Source: Oegoconia quadripuncta
Lineage: Eukaryota; Arthropoda; Insecta; Lepidoptera; Autostichidae
Direction: 5' to 3'
Length of the DNA: 64,000 bases
Assembly (NCBI GenBank): GCA_949316235.1
Contig: OX438749.1
Span: forward strand, 10,186,914-10,250,913
Part shown: positions 44,401 through 51,185 of the stretch, piece after piece
Layout: each line of letters begins with the position of its first letter
Position numbering within the stretch: position 1 is the first letter of the stretch
Translations under genes and position numbers: made by a program
The notes under the pieces: generated by a model
What the model was told of the DNA's origin: nothing
Seen by the model: only the letters and a program-made list of their open reading frames with translations
The model's database searches: none

Positions 44401-47019
44401 AGTTTCTTTTTCAAAGATTGATTACCAAATTAAGAAATACTAAATAGATAATCTTAAAATAATCACAAATAATCATAAATAATACTTTGTATTTATTTTG
44501 TGGTTATATTGTAGTAATTCTCTAGTCTAGCCAGTATACATAGAAGCTTATTTTTTAGTAAAAAAAATATTTTTAAGTAAAAAAAATATTTTTAAGTAAA
44601 AAAAATATTTTTAACGTTGTGTATATTTACTTCTTTATAATAATAAAAGTAAAGCAATCTATTATGTTAAAAAAATGATTTATACATTTTTACTTACTAC
44701 TTTTCTATTTACCTAGGTGAAATGTTTTATTATGAGTCCGAAACAGAATCAACTTCCGAATCAAAGGTCATTTACCTTGTGGTGCGAAACGACCCATTCA
44801 AAATTTGCAGGTGGCGATTCACACCACCGGTGCGAAAGGGGCTCTTCAAAAAAGAGGTAACAATCAAACATACAGATATACACACACACAAACTTTCACA
44901 TTTATAATAATATTAGTTCGGATAGTTGGGATTGTGATGTTTAAGGCAATCATTTCAACATCCATTAGCTCGCGACCCTCCACCATAAATGGTCAAAATA
45001 TGTCCTACCTTGGTCTTCCATAGGGTTAACCTTCTATGAAGGCTGATATTTGACTAACGCTCTGCTTTGGCACTGTGGTTTTGACCACAGTTCGTTAAAC
45101 TAAAGAATTCACTAGGAATGTAACCTTATCAATGGAGAGGTAGTCTATAGCTAGAGCTTATATACCTCCTGTGGTTGTTACCTCAGTTACATTAAATTGT
45201 TGTCAAGTGGTCTGTCATAACTATTACACACTATCTATATATCTGGCAATATAAAACAATAATAACTTAAAAAATTGTGATTGTCCTTGTGTTGTTCTGT
45301 TTGTTTTAGATACTCAATAGGACAGCGAATACCGTTCTTTGGCTAAACATACACTAGCCTCTTCAAACACCAGTATTTGGCAGAATTACTACAAAGTAGT
45401 AGTTGCCATTAGTTAAAAAAGTGAAGTGGGCTCTGGCAGTAATGTTCAATCACAATAATATAATAATAATATCCTTAGACATACACACAGCGCAATCTAG
45501 TTCCACAGTAAGCAACTATAGTCTTGTGGATACCAGATGGTACTACTACATAAATACATTTTTTTTTTGTAAATAAATACTTATTATAAATTAAAACATC
45601 CATAACTCAGGTACACATGTCCATATTCATCACATAAACAAATGCCCCTAGCGAGATTCGAACCCGGAACCTTTTGGTATAGTGGTCAGAGTTGCTAACC
45701 ACTACACCAAACAATTTAATGTGACGACCAATTAAGAATAAGAATAGCAACACACATGTTATTATTACATGAAATGTGAAAATATACACAGTGAAAATAT
45801 ATACAGTAGTACACAAAACAGTTTCATGTAATAGGATAGGTACTCCTATCTCATAATGATTGCCACAAAACAAAAAGTTGAAGTACACTTTTTACCCGAC
45901 TGTCCCAAAAGGAGGGTAAGGTTTTAGAGTGTATGTATGCATGTAGATTTCTATGTTATCTCCTATTGCCTAAACGGCATGAAGATTTTGAAGTGCAATG
46001 TGTCATTTGATTCATCTTAATCCCTAGAGTGTTTAAAGAATACATTTTATGGTCAATAATCCAACATGGTGCCCGCAAAATACAAAATATGCTGTCGGGT
46101 TTTTAAACTTATATAGTTATCATGACTATGAGTGAATGAATGCATGAAAGGAGAATATGAAAGAGTGAATGGAAGGGTCGGTAAAGATCGACCAAGGATG
46201 TACATTAATCAAGTGACTGATGTACTCACGGAAGGTCAAGTGTAGTCCACCACTGACCAACGAGCTTGTATGAAACATTTGATGAGAGTGGAAGAAGTAA
46301 AATGAGTATGGCAGGATCATTGCAAGTGTAAATAAATAGTCTCTGCCTACCCCAACCGGAATCAGGCATGAGTATGTGTATTGTGACTATAAAACTTTTA
46401 GCGCACAACCTCAATCGCACAACCTCAATCGCACCTGATGTTAAGTGAAGATTACTGGGGTCAGTACGCTTCCACCTTTAGCCTTTGGTTTGTGGGTACA
46501 AACCCTAGCATATTTGGGGGACTGGCTATCTTATCTCTGACAACCGGAACACAATGCTATTACCATTGCTGTTTGGCGGCAGACTTAGATAAGATGGTGG
46601 TAGCTAGCCAGGCGGACATTTTAAAATGTCCTACCTACCACCAACCAAACGAGTACTAGATATGTACCCCGCTGGGGATCGAACCCGCGACCGCCTATTC
46701 GTAAACCCTATATTTACATTGAGCTACGGAGGCGGTGAGACAATTGACCTCAATCACACCTGATGTTAAGAGAAGATGAGGCTGAAGGTGGAAGCTTACT
46801 GGCCTAGAGTTTCTACTAACAGCTCTGTTGCGTATAAATATTAAATATAAGACACATAATACTTACCACATATTGAGGATATTCATACATATACGTCATG
46901 ACACAATAATTATTTTTGTCGCCTGAATAATTGTCTAATATACCAAGAAGATAAAAAATTACGAAGATTACTGAAGAAATTTGATATACAATAAAAGTAA
47001 GGATATTTAGGAGGTCCAT
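14500..47019 (-). CDS. PGAP1: GPI inositol-deacylase PGAP1, complete, 17 exons
   Basis: PGAP1 removes the inositol-linked acyl chain from GPI anchors in the ER membrane. Exons in order: 46867-47019, 43390-43481, 43177-43307, 34983-35140, 34487-34765, 32403-32573, 31740-31861, 28223-28357, 26293-26449, 24603-24871, 23332-23460, 21890-22111, 20663-20851, 19257-19410, 17869-18260, 16582-16683, 14500-14731. All introns are GT-AG and every phase agrees, giving 1,028 residues, near the usual family size. Residues 6-29 are a membrane segment; MTYMYEYPQY (41-50) and VPVLFIPGNSGS in exon 3 are family hallmarks; the lipase elbow GHSM (175-178, nucleophile Ser177) ends exon 4 and its GG begins exon 5. 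Exons 12-17 encode hydrophobic membrane segments. An acidic loop (DDNNEE to KEDDEND) sits in exon 15. Introns are swollen by transposons; no frameshift or stop is seen. Confidence 0.95.
14732..16581. other. PGAP1 intron 16 with two LINE fragments
   Basis: Positions 15665-15900 resemble a LINE 3' region ('ccactgcagggatatagtccttccct', 'gcgggttggggactt...gatgttttcctt'). Positions 15945-16440 are a separate minus-strand RTE remnant annotated below. The stretch 15010-15140 is GC-richer, with a hyphenated inverted pattern ('aggcgcgcgtcaaggtggcac...ggtgccctgcgcctcgc'), of unknown nature. Confidence 0.5.
15945..16440 (-). pseudogene. RTE-type LINE reverse-transcriptase C-terminal remnant
   Basis: On the minus strand an ORF at 16166-16435 contains LKMNMNKTKIM and YLGQEIRLDKSNFEREVN, matching the segment after the catalytic domain of RTE-clade reverse transcriptases (typical form: K-M-N..KTK-M ... 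YLGQ ... E-..RI..GW.AFGKL). Frame slips and missing residues show decay. The plus-strand text 'atcatatcagccacaggacgtccactg' at 15955 is the tail of this LINE group. Confidence 0.7.
17335..17865 (+). repeat. SINE family 1 copy split by a nested MITE
   Basis: The tRNA-like head (ggtcacgggttcgaaccgagttcg, about 17380-17404) and 'gcgagttatggatgt' are followed by a foreign insert of about 300 bp. The SINE body then resumes ('tgtagtttatcaaccatctgc', 'aactagacggagctgtgtgtatgt') and ends in ATATTTATTTAT beside exon 15. Insert and host therefore have a readable order: SINE first, MITE second. Confidence 0.7.
17458..17758. mobile_element. MITE nested inside SINE-1
   Basis: It shares with the element at 8229-8580 the text 'ggtaagtgaaatagtagttattggcacatctagttaa', the central 'cctatcatgcgaatt' (in the other orientation) and the terminal 'tttttttccttacgg'. 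The right inverted repeat is diverged. No ORF of note lies inside. Confidence 0.6.
18261..19256. other. PGAP1 intron 14
   Basis: This is mostly unassigned AT-rich DNA. A LINE-tail scrap ('ggacgtccactgctgaacataaggttcccccaaag') lies at 19000-19035. Minus-strand ORFs of 60-113 codons across 18667-19267 show no family resemblance and no splice support. Confidence 0.4.
19690..20530 (+). pseudogene. Jockey/R1-like LINE 3' end, frameshifted
   Basis: The plus strand reads RPWVSRFRLADKQSSSVIYRLRLGHSC (in two frames), then, after a shift at about 19880, HKIRIKDSPICDCGLEEGSTDHIFF. This is the C-terminal end of jockey/R1-group ORF2: the 'R-L-R-G-H' block and the C-x-C-...-H zinc-knuckle-like ending. A 3' UTR follows, including 'tgttttaggtggctaaaacaggacaca' (related to 45290-45440), then a second tail 'agagagatcgcttttagtgaaaagacacc...caataaagagta' at 20400-20525 common to lepidopteran LINEs. 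Confidence 0.65.
20852..21889. other. PGAP1 intron 12 with nested repeats
   Basis: An element beginning 'cgcccgcggcttcgcctgcgtgga' (about 21275) and ending 'gcttttataatattagttag' (about 21705) is interrupted by a headless SINE-2 copy at 21390-21610 on the plus strand. The order of insertion is therefore outer element first, SINE second. The remainder (20852-21270, 21710-21889) is unassigned. Confidence 0.6.
22112..23331. other. PGAP1 intron 11
   Basis: It contains a MITE at 22278-22421 (listed separately). 22620-23330 is very AT-rich, with 'cattcacttagtttcgtcaat'-type near-duplications at 22760-22860 and three 'catgttatat' repeats near 23265-23300. No coding signal. Confidence 0.4.
22278..22421. 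mobile_element. MITE family 2, copy 1
   Basis: Its ends mirror: 'ttggtgtcgattcgg...accaactaaactaaaaccagtttta' at the left and 'taaaactggttttagtttagttggt...ccgaatcagcac' at the right, around a core of about 50 bp. Relatives are at 32631-32777, 33183-33300 and a half copy at 36940-36975. Confidence 0.75.
23461..24602. other. PGAP1 intron 10
   Basis: It contains the GC-rich TIR element at 23627-24085 and, at 24385-24600, the 3' part of a lepidopteran repeat ('cgaaacggttaaacatatttccatca...ttcaaccgtattggcgc'), related to 32040-32210. No exon-like signal is left over. Confidence 0.5.
23627..24085. mobile_element. GC-rich TIR element (MITE)
   Basis: The ends 'ctaagtgtagggacacacctgcggaaggta' and 'taccttccgcaggtatgtcgttacacttag' are imperfect inverted repeats of about 30 bp. 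The 400-bp interior is markedly GC- and CpG-richer than its surroundings and has no intact ORF resembling a transposase; the 63-codon minus ORF is not convincing. The high CpG suggests a fairly young or unmethylated insertion. Confidence 0.7.
24872..26292. other. PGAP1 intron 9
   Basis: Two diverged direct copies of about 130 bp, 24975-25115 and 25195-25340, share 'cagttcaccaaccgccc(t/c)tgacacctt', 'aagtct' and 'tggttctgcaacttatt': an old tandem duplication. A headless SINE-1 on the minus strand lies at 25500-25650 and a SINE-2 head alone at 25923-25965. A possible GC-rich repeat covers 26030-26270. Confidence 0.5.
26450..28222. other. PGAP1 intron 8
   Basis: It holds an exon-like but rejected stretch at 26782-26862, a LINE 3' UTR-like patch at 27460-27715 (shared in diverged form with 52770-52990) and the long palindrome at 27731-27890. 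No coding exon fits the phase between exons 8 and 9. Confidence 0.5.
27731..27890. mobile_element. 160-bp palindromic MITE
   Basis: The first about 61 bases ('tcttattcataaaaatttac...gtatgttttgtc') are repeated perfectly as the inverted complement at the other end, leaving a short imperfect centre. It would fold to a near-perfect hairpin. Such compact perfect palindromes are usually MITEs of recent origin, since the arms have not drifted apart. Confidence 0.8.
28405..28580 (-). repeat. SINE family 3 copy
   Basis: On the minus strand a tRNA-like head ends in the B box ggttcgaatcc ('cggttgcgggttcgaatcccgcgagg'), then 'tgtgtgatgaatacgaacatttat' and 'gttatccgttgtctagtatcc'. Other copies: 29045-29285, 41885-41995 (no head), 42840-42930 (head only), 55750-56010, 61890-62075. 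Confidence 0.7.
29045..29285 (-). repeat. SINE family 3, near-complete copy
   Basis: This is the clearest SINE-3 member: head 'ccaattggtgtagtggatagtggccctgtc' with a B box at about 29213-29222 (minus strand), body 'cgagtcatgaatgtttatat', then 'tagtttgggactagatcattggtgtaagtg' and an (aaat) tail at the low end. The A-box and B-box layout marks a tRNA-derived pol III promoter. Confidence 0.75.
29303..29386. repeat. Two adjacent near-perfect hairpins
   Basis: 29303-29353 is a perfect palindrome with 25-bp arms around one base ('tgtctcatttcatagatacaat...attgtatctatgaaatgagaca'). It is followed directly by 29354-29386 with 16-bp arms and one mismatch around a single base ('gctcactgactctatt...aatagaatcagtgagc'). 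Together they look like the remains of one or two foldback units. Confidence 0.8.
29415..29878 (+). mobile_element. TIR element carrying a THAP-like first exon
   Basis: The ends are inverted repeats: 'atatacgaagaggacttgtcg' and 'cgacaagtcctctttgtatat'. Inside, a plus-strand ATG at about 29603 opens a short exon with the start of a C2CH zinc finger (M-K-C-C-x3-C, about 13 residues, then S-F-S-F-R-T) that stops at a consensus donor 'cgcac|gtaagt' (29680). Upstream lie 'tgacgtca' and 'gccgccatt', motifs of CpG-type promoters. THAP domains begin this way and occur in P-element-like transposases. No second exon is seen, so this is at most a captured 5' end or an internally deleted DNA transposon. 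Confidence 0.4.
31862..32402. repeat. PGAP1 intron 6 with a dispersed repeat
   Basis: Positions 32030-32230 carry 'cgaaacggcttaaccgatttacatgaaataatatgcc...ttttcaaatcggttcagccgttttgacgc', a well-known pattern of lepidopteran repeat 3' ends, related to 24460-24590. AT-rich otherwise. Confidence 0.5.
32631..32777. mobile_element. MITE family 2, copy 2
   Basis: The ends 'ttggtgtcgattctg.tgtgccttctctaaac' and 'gtttagagaaggcacatcagaatcgacacc' form inverted repeats of about 32 bp. Flanking 'att' on both sides could be a 3-bp target duplication. The inner 'aaccagttttaaagtagt' is shared with the copy at 22278. Confidence 0.75.
33183..33300. mobile_element. MITE family 2, degraded copy
   Basis: It has 'agtgtccattctgatgtgagtttaaaacaagttttagactgg' at the left and 'gtaacaggttttagtttagcgaagactcg' at the right, with inner arms 'ggtattgtcgcg' and 'cgcgacagtact'. 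Ends are eroded compared with its relatives. Confidence 0.5.
33784..34229 (+). mobile_element. Copia 5' fragment: LTR, primer site, start of gag
   Basis: An LTR of 135 bp (33784-33918) closely matches the LTRs of the element at 47476-51180. It is followed by the primer-binding text ggttatgggc (33919-33928), the copia-type site for an initiator-tRNA fragment, a leader, and an ATG at 34062 opening 55 codons of copia-like gag (F-G-I-W-K-F-R-V-R block at residues 16-24). The frame ends at 34227-34229, where the sequence changes to an RTE fragment. The orientation is opposite to PGAP1. Confidence 0.75.
34231..34329 (+). pseudogene. RTE-like LINE reverse-transcriptase fragment
   Basis: The plus strand encodes W-K-K-V-I-E-R-R-L-R-E-E then QNQFGFMPGRG, the RT2 block of RTE/R1-type reverse transcriptases (usual form: E-x-QFGF-PGRST). 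It starts abruptly at the copia gag junction and stops after about 30 codons. Confidence 0.65.
36350..36583. mobile_element. TA-flanked TIR element, CAGGGTG family
   Basis: It runs from cagggtga to cacgctg, with TA on both outer sides. The inner arms are inverted repeats of about 40 bp ('gtgtaattcctgtttactg.tgactccactcctaattac'). Similar ends and TA flanks mark 37161-38473, 39139-39296 and 61214-61399, and the left end at 36600. TA duplication fits a Tc1/mariner-type mobiliser. Confidence 0.65.
37161..38473. mobile_element. 1.3-kb foldback element with 0.55-kb arms
   Basis: The left arm, about 37161-37713, and right arm, about 37917-38473, are inverted copies differing at only a few positions, separated by about 200 bp. 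The ends are cagggtgtccctgg and ccagggacaccctg, with TA on both outer sides. No ORF over 65 codons lies inside, so it is non-autonomous. In a PGAP1 pre-mRNA it would form a duplex of about 550 bp. Confidence 0.85.
39139..39296. mobile_element. TA-flanked CAGGGTG-family element, short
   Basis: It starts cagggtgaatttgaattcgtgtaattc and ends ccactctg, with TA outside both ends. The left half is homologous to 36350-36480 ('gattacgaacaactt', 'gattcgatca'). Confidence 0.6.
40750..41090 (-). promoter_or_regulatory. Possible internal start and first exon in PGAP1 intron 3
   Basis: On the minus strand an ATG at 40848-40850 opens 33 codons with a hydrophobic stretch (W-T-S-I-I-L-W-L-L-G-F-L) and reaches a consensus donor (g|gtaagt; intron would begin at 40749). 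The about 200 bp upstream is comparatively free of recognisable transposons. However, the exon ends in phase 2 and does not join in frame to PGAP1 exon 4 (needs phase 1) or exon 5 (phase 0). It may be a non-coding alternative first exon, a nested gene, or chance. Confidence 0.25.
43650..44853. mobile_element. Foldback element with about 370-bp arms
   Basis: The arms 43770-44147 and 44443-44852 are inverted copies ('gaagagcccctttcgcacc...aatcataaataatactttgta'), the right arm enlarged by two extra copies of a 20-bp a/t unit (44569-44612). The loop holds a tandem duplication ('ggaaggccactatcaccagc' twice, with a (gata)n stretch). The left end carries a further partial copy of the 'gtggcgattcacacc / gaaacgacccattcaa' motif. 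Short ORFs across the arms (43651-43905, 44722-45023) show no domain I recognise. Confidence 0.75.
45465..45720 (-). repeat. SINE family 1, full-length copy
   Basis: On the minus strand: 'ttggtgtagtggttagcaactctgaccac', the B box ggttcgaatct, 'gagttatggatgttttaatttat', 'ccatctggtatcc', 'aactagattgcgctgtgtgtatgt' and an (att)n tail at the low end. This is the best reference copy for the family in the window. Confidence 0.8.
46410..46735 (-). repeat. SINE family 2, full-length copy
   Basis: The head on the minus strand is 'gcctccgtagctcaatgtaaatatagggtttacg' plus the B box ggttcgatccc; the body contains 'ctaagtctgccgcc' and 'cagggtttgtaccc'-like text, ending 'tgattgaggtt'. It lies just downstream of PGAP1 exon 1. 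Confidence 0.75.
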
Positions 47020-47239
47020 TGTGTCGCGGTTAGTACTTCACACTAATTAAGATCTTTCATCAAAATTAGATCAATTGTCTTCAGACTTATCCGATCCAAT
47101 TTTCTCATTTTCAAATAATAAGCCTAAAAATGTATGAAAAGTCCAGTGACTACCTCCAGTGACTACCTCCAGTGCCGCTGGCTGTCAATCGATACGATAG
47201 TTTTTTTTTTAATGAAACTTTGGCTACTAGGCCATCAGC
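47020..47239 (-). promoter_or_regulatory. PGAP1 5' flank
   Basis: Only about 220 bp separates the PGAP1 start codon from the tandem repeat locus. It contains a short direct duplication (cagtgactacctc twice, 47142-47171, with a third partial copy) and 'atcgatac' near 47190. No TATA box is obvious. The close repeat and copia insertion leave a small space for the native promoter. Confidence 0.35.
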
Positions 47240-47470
47240 TTAAATGCAAACGAACTTACATCCCTTTGCCTTCTCCGAAAGGAGTGAATAATAAAAAAAA
47301 TCTGGCTTTTCGGCGGGAACTCGGCGAGTGAAGTAGCATTTTTCTTTATAATTCTTATAATTTGTGCATTCCAACTTTTGAAGCTTAATAATTGCAGAAT
47401 ATTGTGCAGCAAACGTTAGTGATGGTGTACAAGTGAAGGGAAGTGTAAATTAAAGTGCGTAACGGAGCTT

Positions 47471-50400
47471 TCGGATATTGGAACCATAAAATACCAAAAA
47501 CTGAATAATATAAATTAAACATTGACTTGCTTGTAAGAATTCCCTTTTTAATGTAACGTCAAAATATCTACATAAAAAAACAAAGATAACTGAAAGGAGA
47601 TTCCCTTTATCCCCCCGCAATTCTAATTCACTAATACAGATATTAGAATTGACAAAAAAAAAAAACTTATGTTAAGTATAAATAAAATCACCTATAAGTA
47701 CAGAACACCATAATAAGTGTGACATATTTAGCATTTTACAAACTCCTCTAACTGTCATCATACAGAACACCATTTTAATAAGAGTATGACACGTTTCAAA
47801 TCTTAATTCTCATATAAAATAAAAACAATAACAATATTACTTATTTAATATTGAGTTTGGCAATGATATAATTATGAGTAAATTTACATAGAGATTTTGT
47901 CATAATATCGGATACATTTTCCTTTGAAGTCACATAATTTACTCTTATTAACCTTTTTCGAATTAAATCTTTAACAAAATGGTATTTGATATCTATATGT
48001 TTTGCTCTTTTGCTATTTTCATTTGATTCTATTATTTTTATGGTGCTCTGATTATCGACTAAAAGTAAGGATTCAACATTATTAAGATCAAAATCAACTA
48101 ATAAGCGTTTTATATACACTAACTCAATGCTAGTTAACGCTGCTGCTACATACTCCGCTTCAGCAGTGGATAACGCTACGACCGATTGTTTTTTACTAAA
48201 CCACGATATTAAGTTTTTCCCGTGTACAATTGCCGTACCACTTACACTTTTCCTATCAATTTTATCACCGGCCCAATCTGCATCGGAATAACCGTATAAA
48301 CAGTTATCATTCGTTTTGACGTATTCTAAGCCACTAGACTGCGTCTGTTTCAGATATCTCAAAACGCGTTTTGCAGCTGCCCATAGTGACTGTGTTGGTC
48401 TATCTAGAAATCGACTTAAATATGACACAGCATAGGTAATGTCAGGTCTGCTCGACGTAGACAAGTAAAGTAAACAACCTATCAGTTCTCTATAAGGTTT
48501 ATCATTAATAATCTCCTCCTCTGAATCAACCGAAAAATTGATTTCCATTGGAGTATCCGAACCTTTGCAATCTATCATATTAAATTTCTCCAATAATCTC
48601 TTTACAGCATTTGCCTGATTCACGAATATTTTATTTTTGGTTTGTTTAATTTCTAGACCCAAATAGGTACTGACCTGTCCCAAGTCCTTTACATTAAATT
48701 CTTTCTTAAGTATGTCATAAATTCCATTTAACTTGTCTATATTAAGTGTCATTAAGATAATGTCATCTACGTACACAAGCAACCATAAATCGTCCAAACG
48801 ATATAAACAGAAATCATTATTTGACTGTGTGAAACCCTGATCAATAAGAAATTTGTGAAATCTTTCGTTCCAACAACGCGGTGCCTGACGTAGCCCATAT
48901 AAAGCTCTATTTAATTTTAAAACTTTCCCTTTTTCAACATTGACTCCTAAAGGTGGTTTAATATAAACATCTTCCATTAAATAGCCATTAAGAAATGCTG
49001 TCGGCACATCTAACTGCTTCATAAACATATCGTTTTGGGCAGCTTGGCTTAACATAGTTCTTATCGTTGTCATTCGAGCAACTGGTGAATATACATTGAA
49101 ATGAGTCTCTTCTTGAAAGCCCTTGGCGACAAGTCGAGCCTTTTTCGTTCCATCATTTTTTGTGGTAAATACCCATTTTGTATCAATCGCTTTCTTGTCT
49201 CTTGGGAGAATTGCTTCTTGCCAAGTTTCAAGTACTTTCAAAGCATTCAGTTCTTTACAAACTGCTTCTTGCCAATCTTGCCCTTTATTAATTGCCTCTT
49301 GATAAGAAGTTGGATCTCCAGTACACAAACAGTATGCCAAGTAGGTTTCGTAATCAGACATATATTTCGGTTGTTTTACTACTCTCCCGTATCTAGTTCT
49401 TATCTCACCATCTACCGACACATTTTCAACTGTAGAATTATTTCCATTATTATTTCGAATGGCTCCATCATCGTCTTCAGTGGCATTTCTTTTATTAAAT
49501 GTATCTTCTATATTTTCCACAATCCTTGTATTCTCTTCAATTATATTTTCAACTCCATTTTCATTCGTTTTATTAGTAGTTCCTATATGAGTATCATCAT
49601 TAACGCCAATTTTCGTCCAATCGTCACCTTGACTGAAAGTTGTTCGGAATTTGAAACAATTTTCATCAAAACGTACGTCTCTAGATATCACAATTTTATC
49701 ATCTTCTGGATTCCAAAGTCTATATCCAGTCTTGCCGTATCCAACCATTCTCATTTCTTTAGCCCGTTTTGAGAGTTTGTCTTCTTTTGGAAGTGTATAC
49801 ACCCACGCTTTAGAACCGAATACCTTCAGTTTACTTAAATCCATAGTTCCGTATAATATTTGTAAAGGGCTCTTAAAACCTATGGCCGAAGAGGGACACC
49901 TATTTAACTGATATGCAGCACATTTAACCGCTTCACTCCAAAGTCTTTTTGGTAATTCTGATTCTATCAACATCGTACGAGCTTTATTAAATAAACTACG
50001 ATTCATTCTCTCTGCTACTCCGTTACTAGAAGGAGAGTATGGTAAAGTAAATTCTAAACTTATGCCCTTTTCATTTGCAAAAGAAGCCAATTTAGTGCAG
50101 GTATATTCGCCACCGTTATCGCAACGAATACGCTTCACTCTCTTATTGAATTCATTTTCATACCTTTTGATATAATTTATAATGTTATCAGTTGCTTGCG
50201 ATTTATGACTGAGTAAATAAACTACGCAAAAGTGAGAGTAGTCATCGATTACTGTTTGAAAATATCGTTCTCCTAATAGGGAAGATAAATTCATTGGTCC
50301 GGCAATATCAGAATGAATTAATTCGAGGATATCATTAGATCTTGGTCTTTCTAATGTTTTGAACGGTAACCTAGTTGACTTTCCTTGCATACATGCATCA

Positions 50401-51185
50401 CATAAACTCTGATTGGTAGGCAATTGTAACATACCTAAGCTACGTACACTTACGTGACCTAACCTCTTATGCCATAGATCGGCTTCAGCGGAATATGCAA
50501 CTTCAGCTCTAGCTTCACCAACGCCATGGATAGTTCCCTGTAAAATATATAATTTACTGTTATTGTACGCACGCACTACTTTACCATCCCTAGAGGAAAT
50601 CTTCGCCAAGTTACTGGTAAATACAATTTCATTATCTTTATCAATCATTTTTTTTACCGACAAAAGATTATATGCTATATCCTTTACTATAATTGCACTT
50701 ATATTCAAAATCGTTCCTTGACAAGAAATTCTAATACACCCTTTTAATTCAGCAGACATTTTATGCCCATTTGCAGTTTTTATATCAATCGGCTTGTCCA
50801 TTTTTACAATATTGAACATAAATTGTGCAAATATTTCATTGACAATGTTGTCTGAAGCACCTGAATCTATCACAAAACTAATAAAACCATGATACGCATC
50901 CTTACTTAAAGCGCTATAATCAAATCCAGTAAGAGCCATTTCATCCTCTAAAGGAGGATTATTTATTACAACATTTGCTTGCCCTGAATGTTCATTTCTT
51001 GGAACATAATCTTTTATTTCCTGGCTCGTGCTTTTGGGCCCATAACCTATTGGAACCATAAAATACCAAAAACTGAATAATATAAATTAAACATTGACTT
51101 GCTTGTAAGAATTCCCTTTTTAATGTAACGTCAAAATATCTACATAAAAAACAAAGATAACTGAAAGGAGATTCCCTTTATCGGA
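47471..51185 (-). mobile_element. Ty1/copia retrotransposon, LTRs and 5-bp target duplication
   Basis: The element occupies 47476-51180, flanked by the direct repeat tcgga (47471-47475 and 51181-51185). LTRs are 47476-47609 (134 bp) and 51048-51180 (133 bp), differing by one A in a run. On the minus strand each LTR reads taaaggg...ccaata rather than the usual TG...CA. A purine tract gcgggggga directly precedes the 3' LTR and ggttatgggccc, the copia-type initiator-tRNA fragment site, directly follows the 5' LTR. Near-identical LTRs indicate a recent insertion. The total of 3.7 kb is shorter than a typical 5-kb copia, the difference being gag. Confidence 0.9.
47841..51059 (-). CDS. Copia pol polyprotein (PR-IN-RT-RNase H), gag deleted
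   Basis: A single frame of 1,072 codons encodes retrotransposon Pol. In order: protease with DSGAS (65-69); GAG-pre-integrase zinc site H197/H202/C220/C223; integrase core with D251 and downstream RCDNGGEY and the SNGVAERMNR glutamate region; the copia-specific reverse transcriptase with LVYVDDIIL; and RNase H with STAEAEY. No stop or frameshift is seen. The first four codons lie in the 5' LTR and the next few in the primer site, so the ORF begins where a deletion has joined leader to the gag/PR border; capsid and CCHC knuckle are absent. Encoded enzymes may be whole, but particle assembly would need Gag from elsewhere. Plus-strand ORFs over 49101-49911 are shadows. Confidence 0.9.
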   Translation of the reverse strand: MVPIGYGPKSTSQEIKDYVPRNEHSGQANVVINNPPLEDEMALTGFDYSALSKDAYHGFISFVIDSGASDNIVNEIFAQFMFNIVKMDKPIDIKTANGHKMSAELKGCIRISCQGTILNISAIIVKDIAYNLLSVKKMIDKDNEIVFTSNLAKISSRDGKVVRAYNNSKLYILQGTIHGVGEARAEVAYSAEADLWHKRLGHVSVRSLGMLQLPTNQSLCDACMQGKSTRLPFKTLERPRSNDILELIHSDIAGPMNLSSLLGERYFQTVIDDYSHFCVVYLLSHKSQATDNIINYIKRYENEFNKRVKRIRCDNGGEYTCTKLASFANEKGISLEFTLPYSPSSNGVAERMNRSLFNKARTMLIESELPKRLWSEAVKCAAYQLNRCPSSAIGFKSPLQILYGTMDLSKLKVFGSKAWVYTLPKEDKLSKRAKEMRMVGYGKTGYRLWNPEDDKIVISRDVRFDENCFKFRTTFSQGDDWTKIGVNDDTHIGTTNKTNENGVENIIEENTRIVENIEDTFNKRNATEDDDGAIRNNNGNNSTVENVSVDGEIRTRYGRVVKQPKYMSDYETYLAYCLCTGDPTSYQEAINKGQDWQEAVCKELNALKVLETWQEAILPRDKKAIDTKWVFTTKNDGTKKARLVAKGFQEETHFNVYSPVARMTTIRTMLSQAAQNDMFMKQLDVPTAFLNGYLMEDVYIKPPLGVNVEKGKVLKLNRALYGLRQAPRCWNERFHKFLIDQGFTQSNNDFCLYRLDDLWLLVYVDDIILMTLNIDKLNGIYDILKKEFNVKDLGQVSTYLGLEIKQTKNKIFVNQANAVKRLLEKFNMIDCKGSDTPMEINFSVDSEEEIINDKPYRELIGCLLYLSTSSRPDITYAVSYLSRFLDRPTQSLWAAAKRVLRYLKQTQSSGLEYVKTNDNCLYGYSDADWAGDKIDRKSVSGTAIVHGKNLISWFSKKQSVVALSTAEAEYVAAALTSIELVYIKRLLVDFDLNNVESLLLVDNQSTIKIIESNENSKRAKHIDIKYHFVKDLIRKRLIRVNYVTSKENVSDIMTKSLCKFTHNYIIAKLNIK

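Larger units (their letters stand above)
43482..46866. other. PGAP1 intron 1
   Basis: It contains the second foldback element (43650-44853), a jockey-like 3' UTR relative (45285-45445), a full SINE-1 (45465-45720), a 'acccgactgtcccaaaaggagggt...gtcgggttt' repeat (45895-46110), a LINE C-terminal scrap (46150-46340) and SINE-2 (46410-46735) with a second SINE-2 tail at 46740-46800. No further exon is needed between exons 1 and 2. Confidence 0.6.

Noticed and set aside
49101..49911. Plus-strand ORFs of 223 and 86 codons.
   Set aside because: They lie antisense to the copia pol frame, which is explained fully by known domains.
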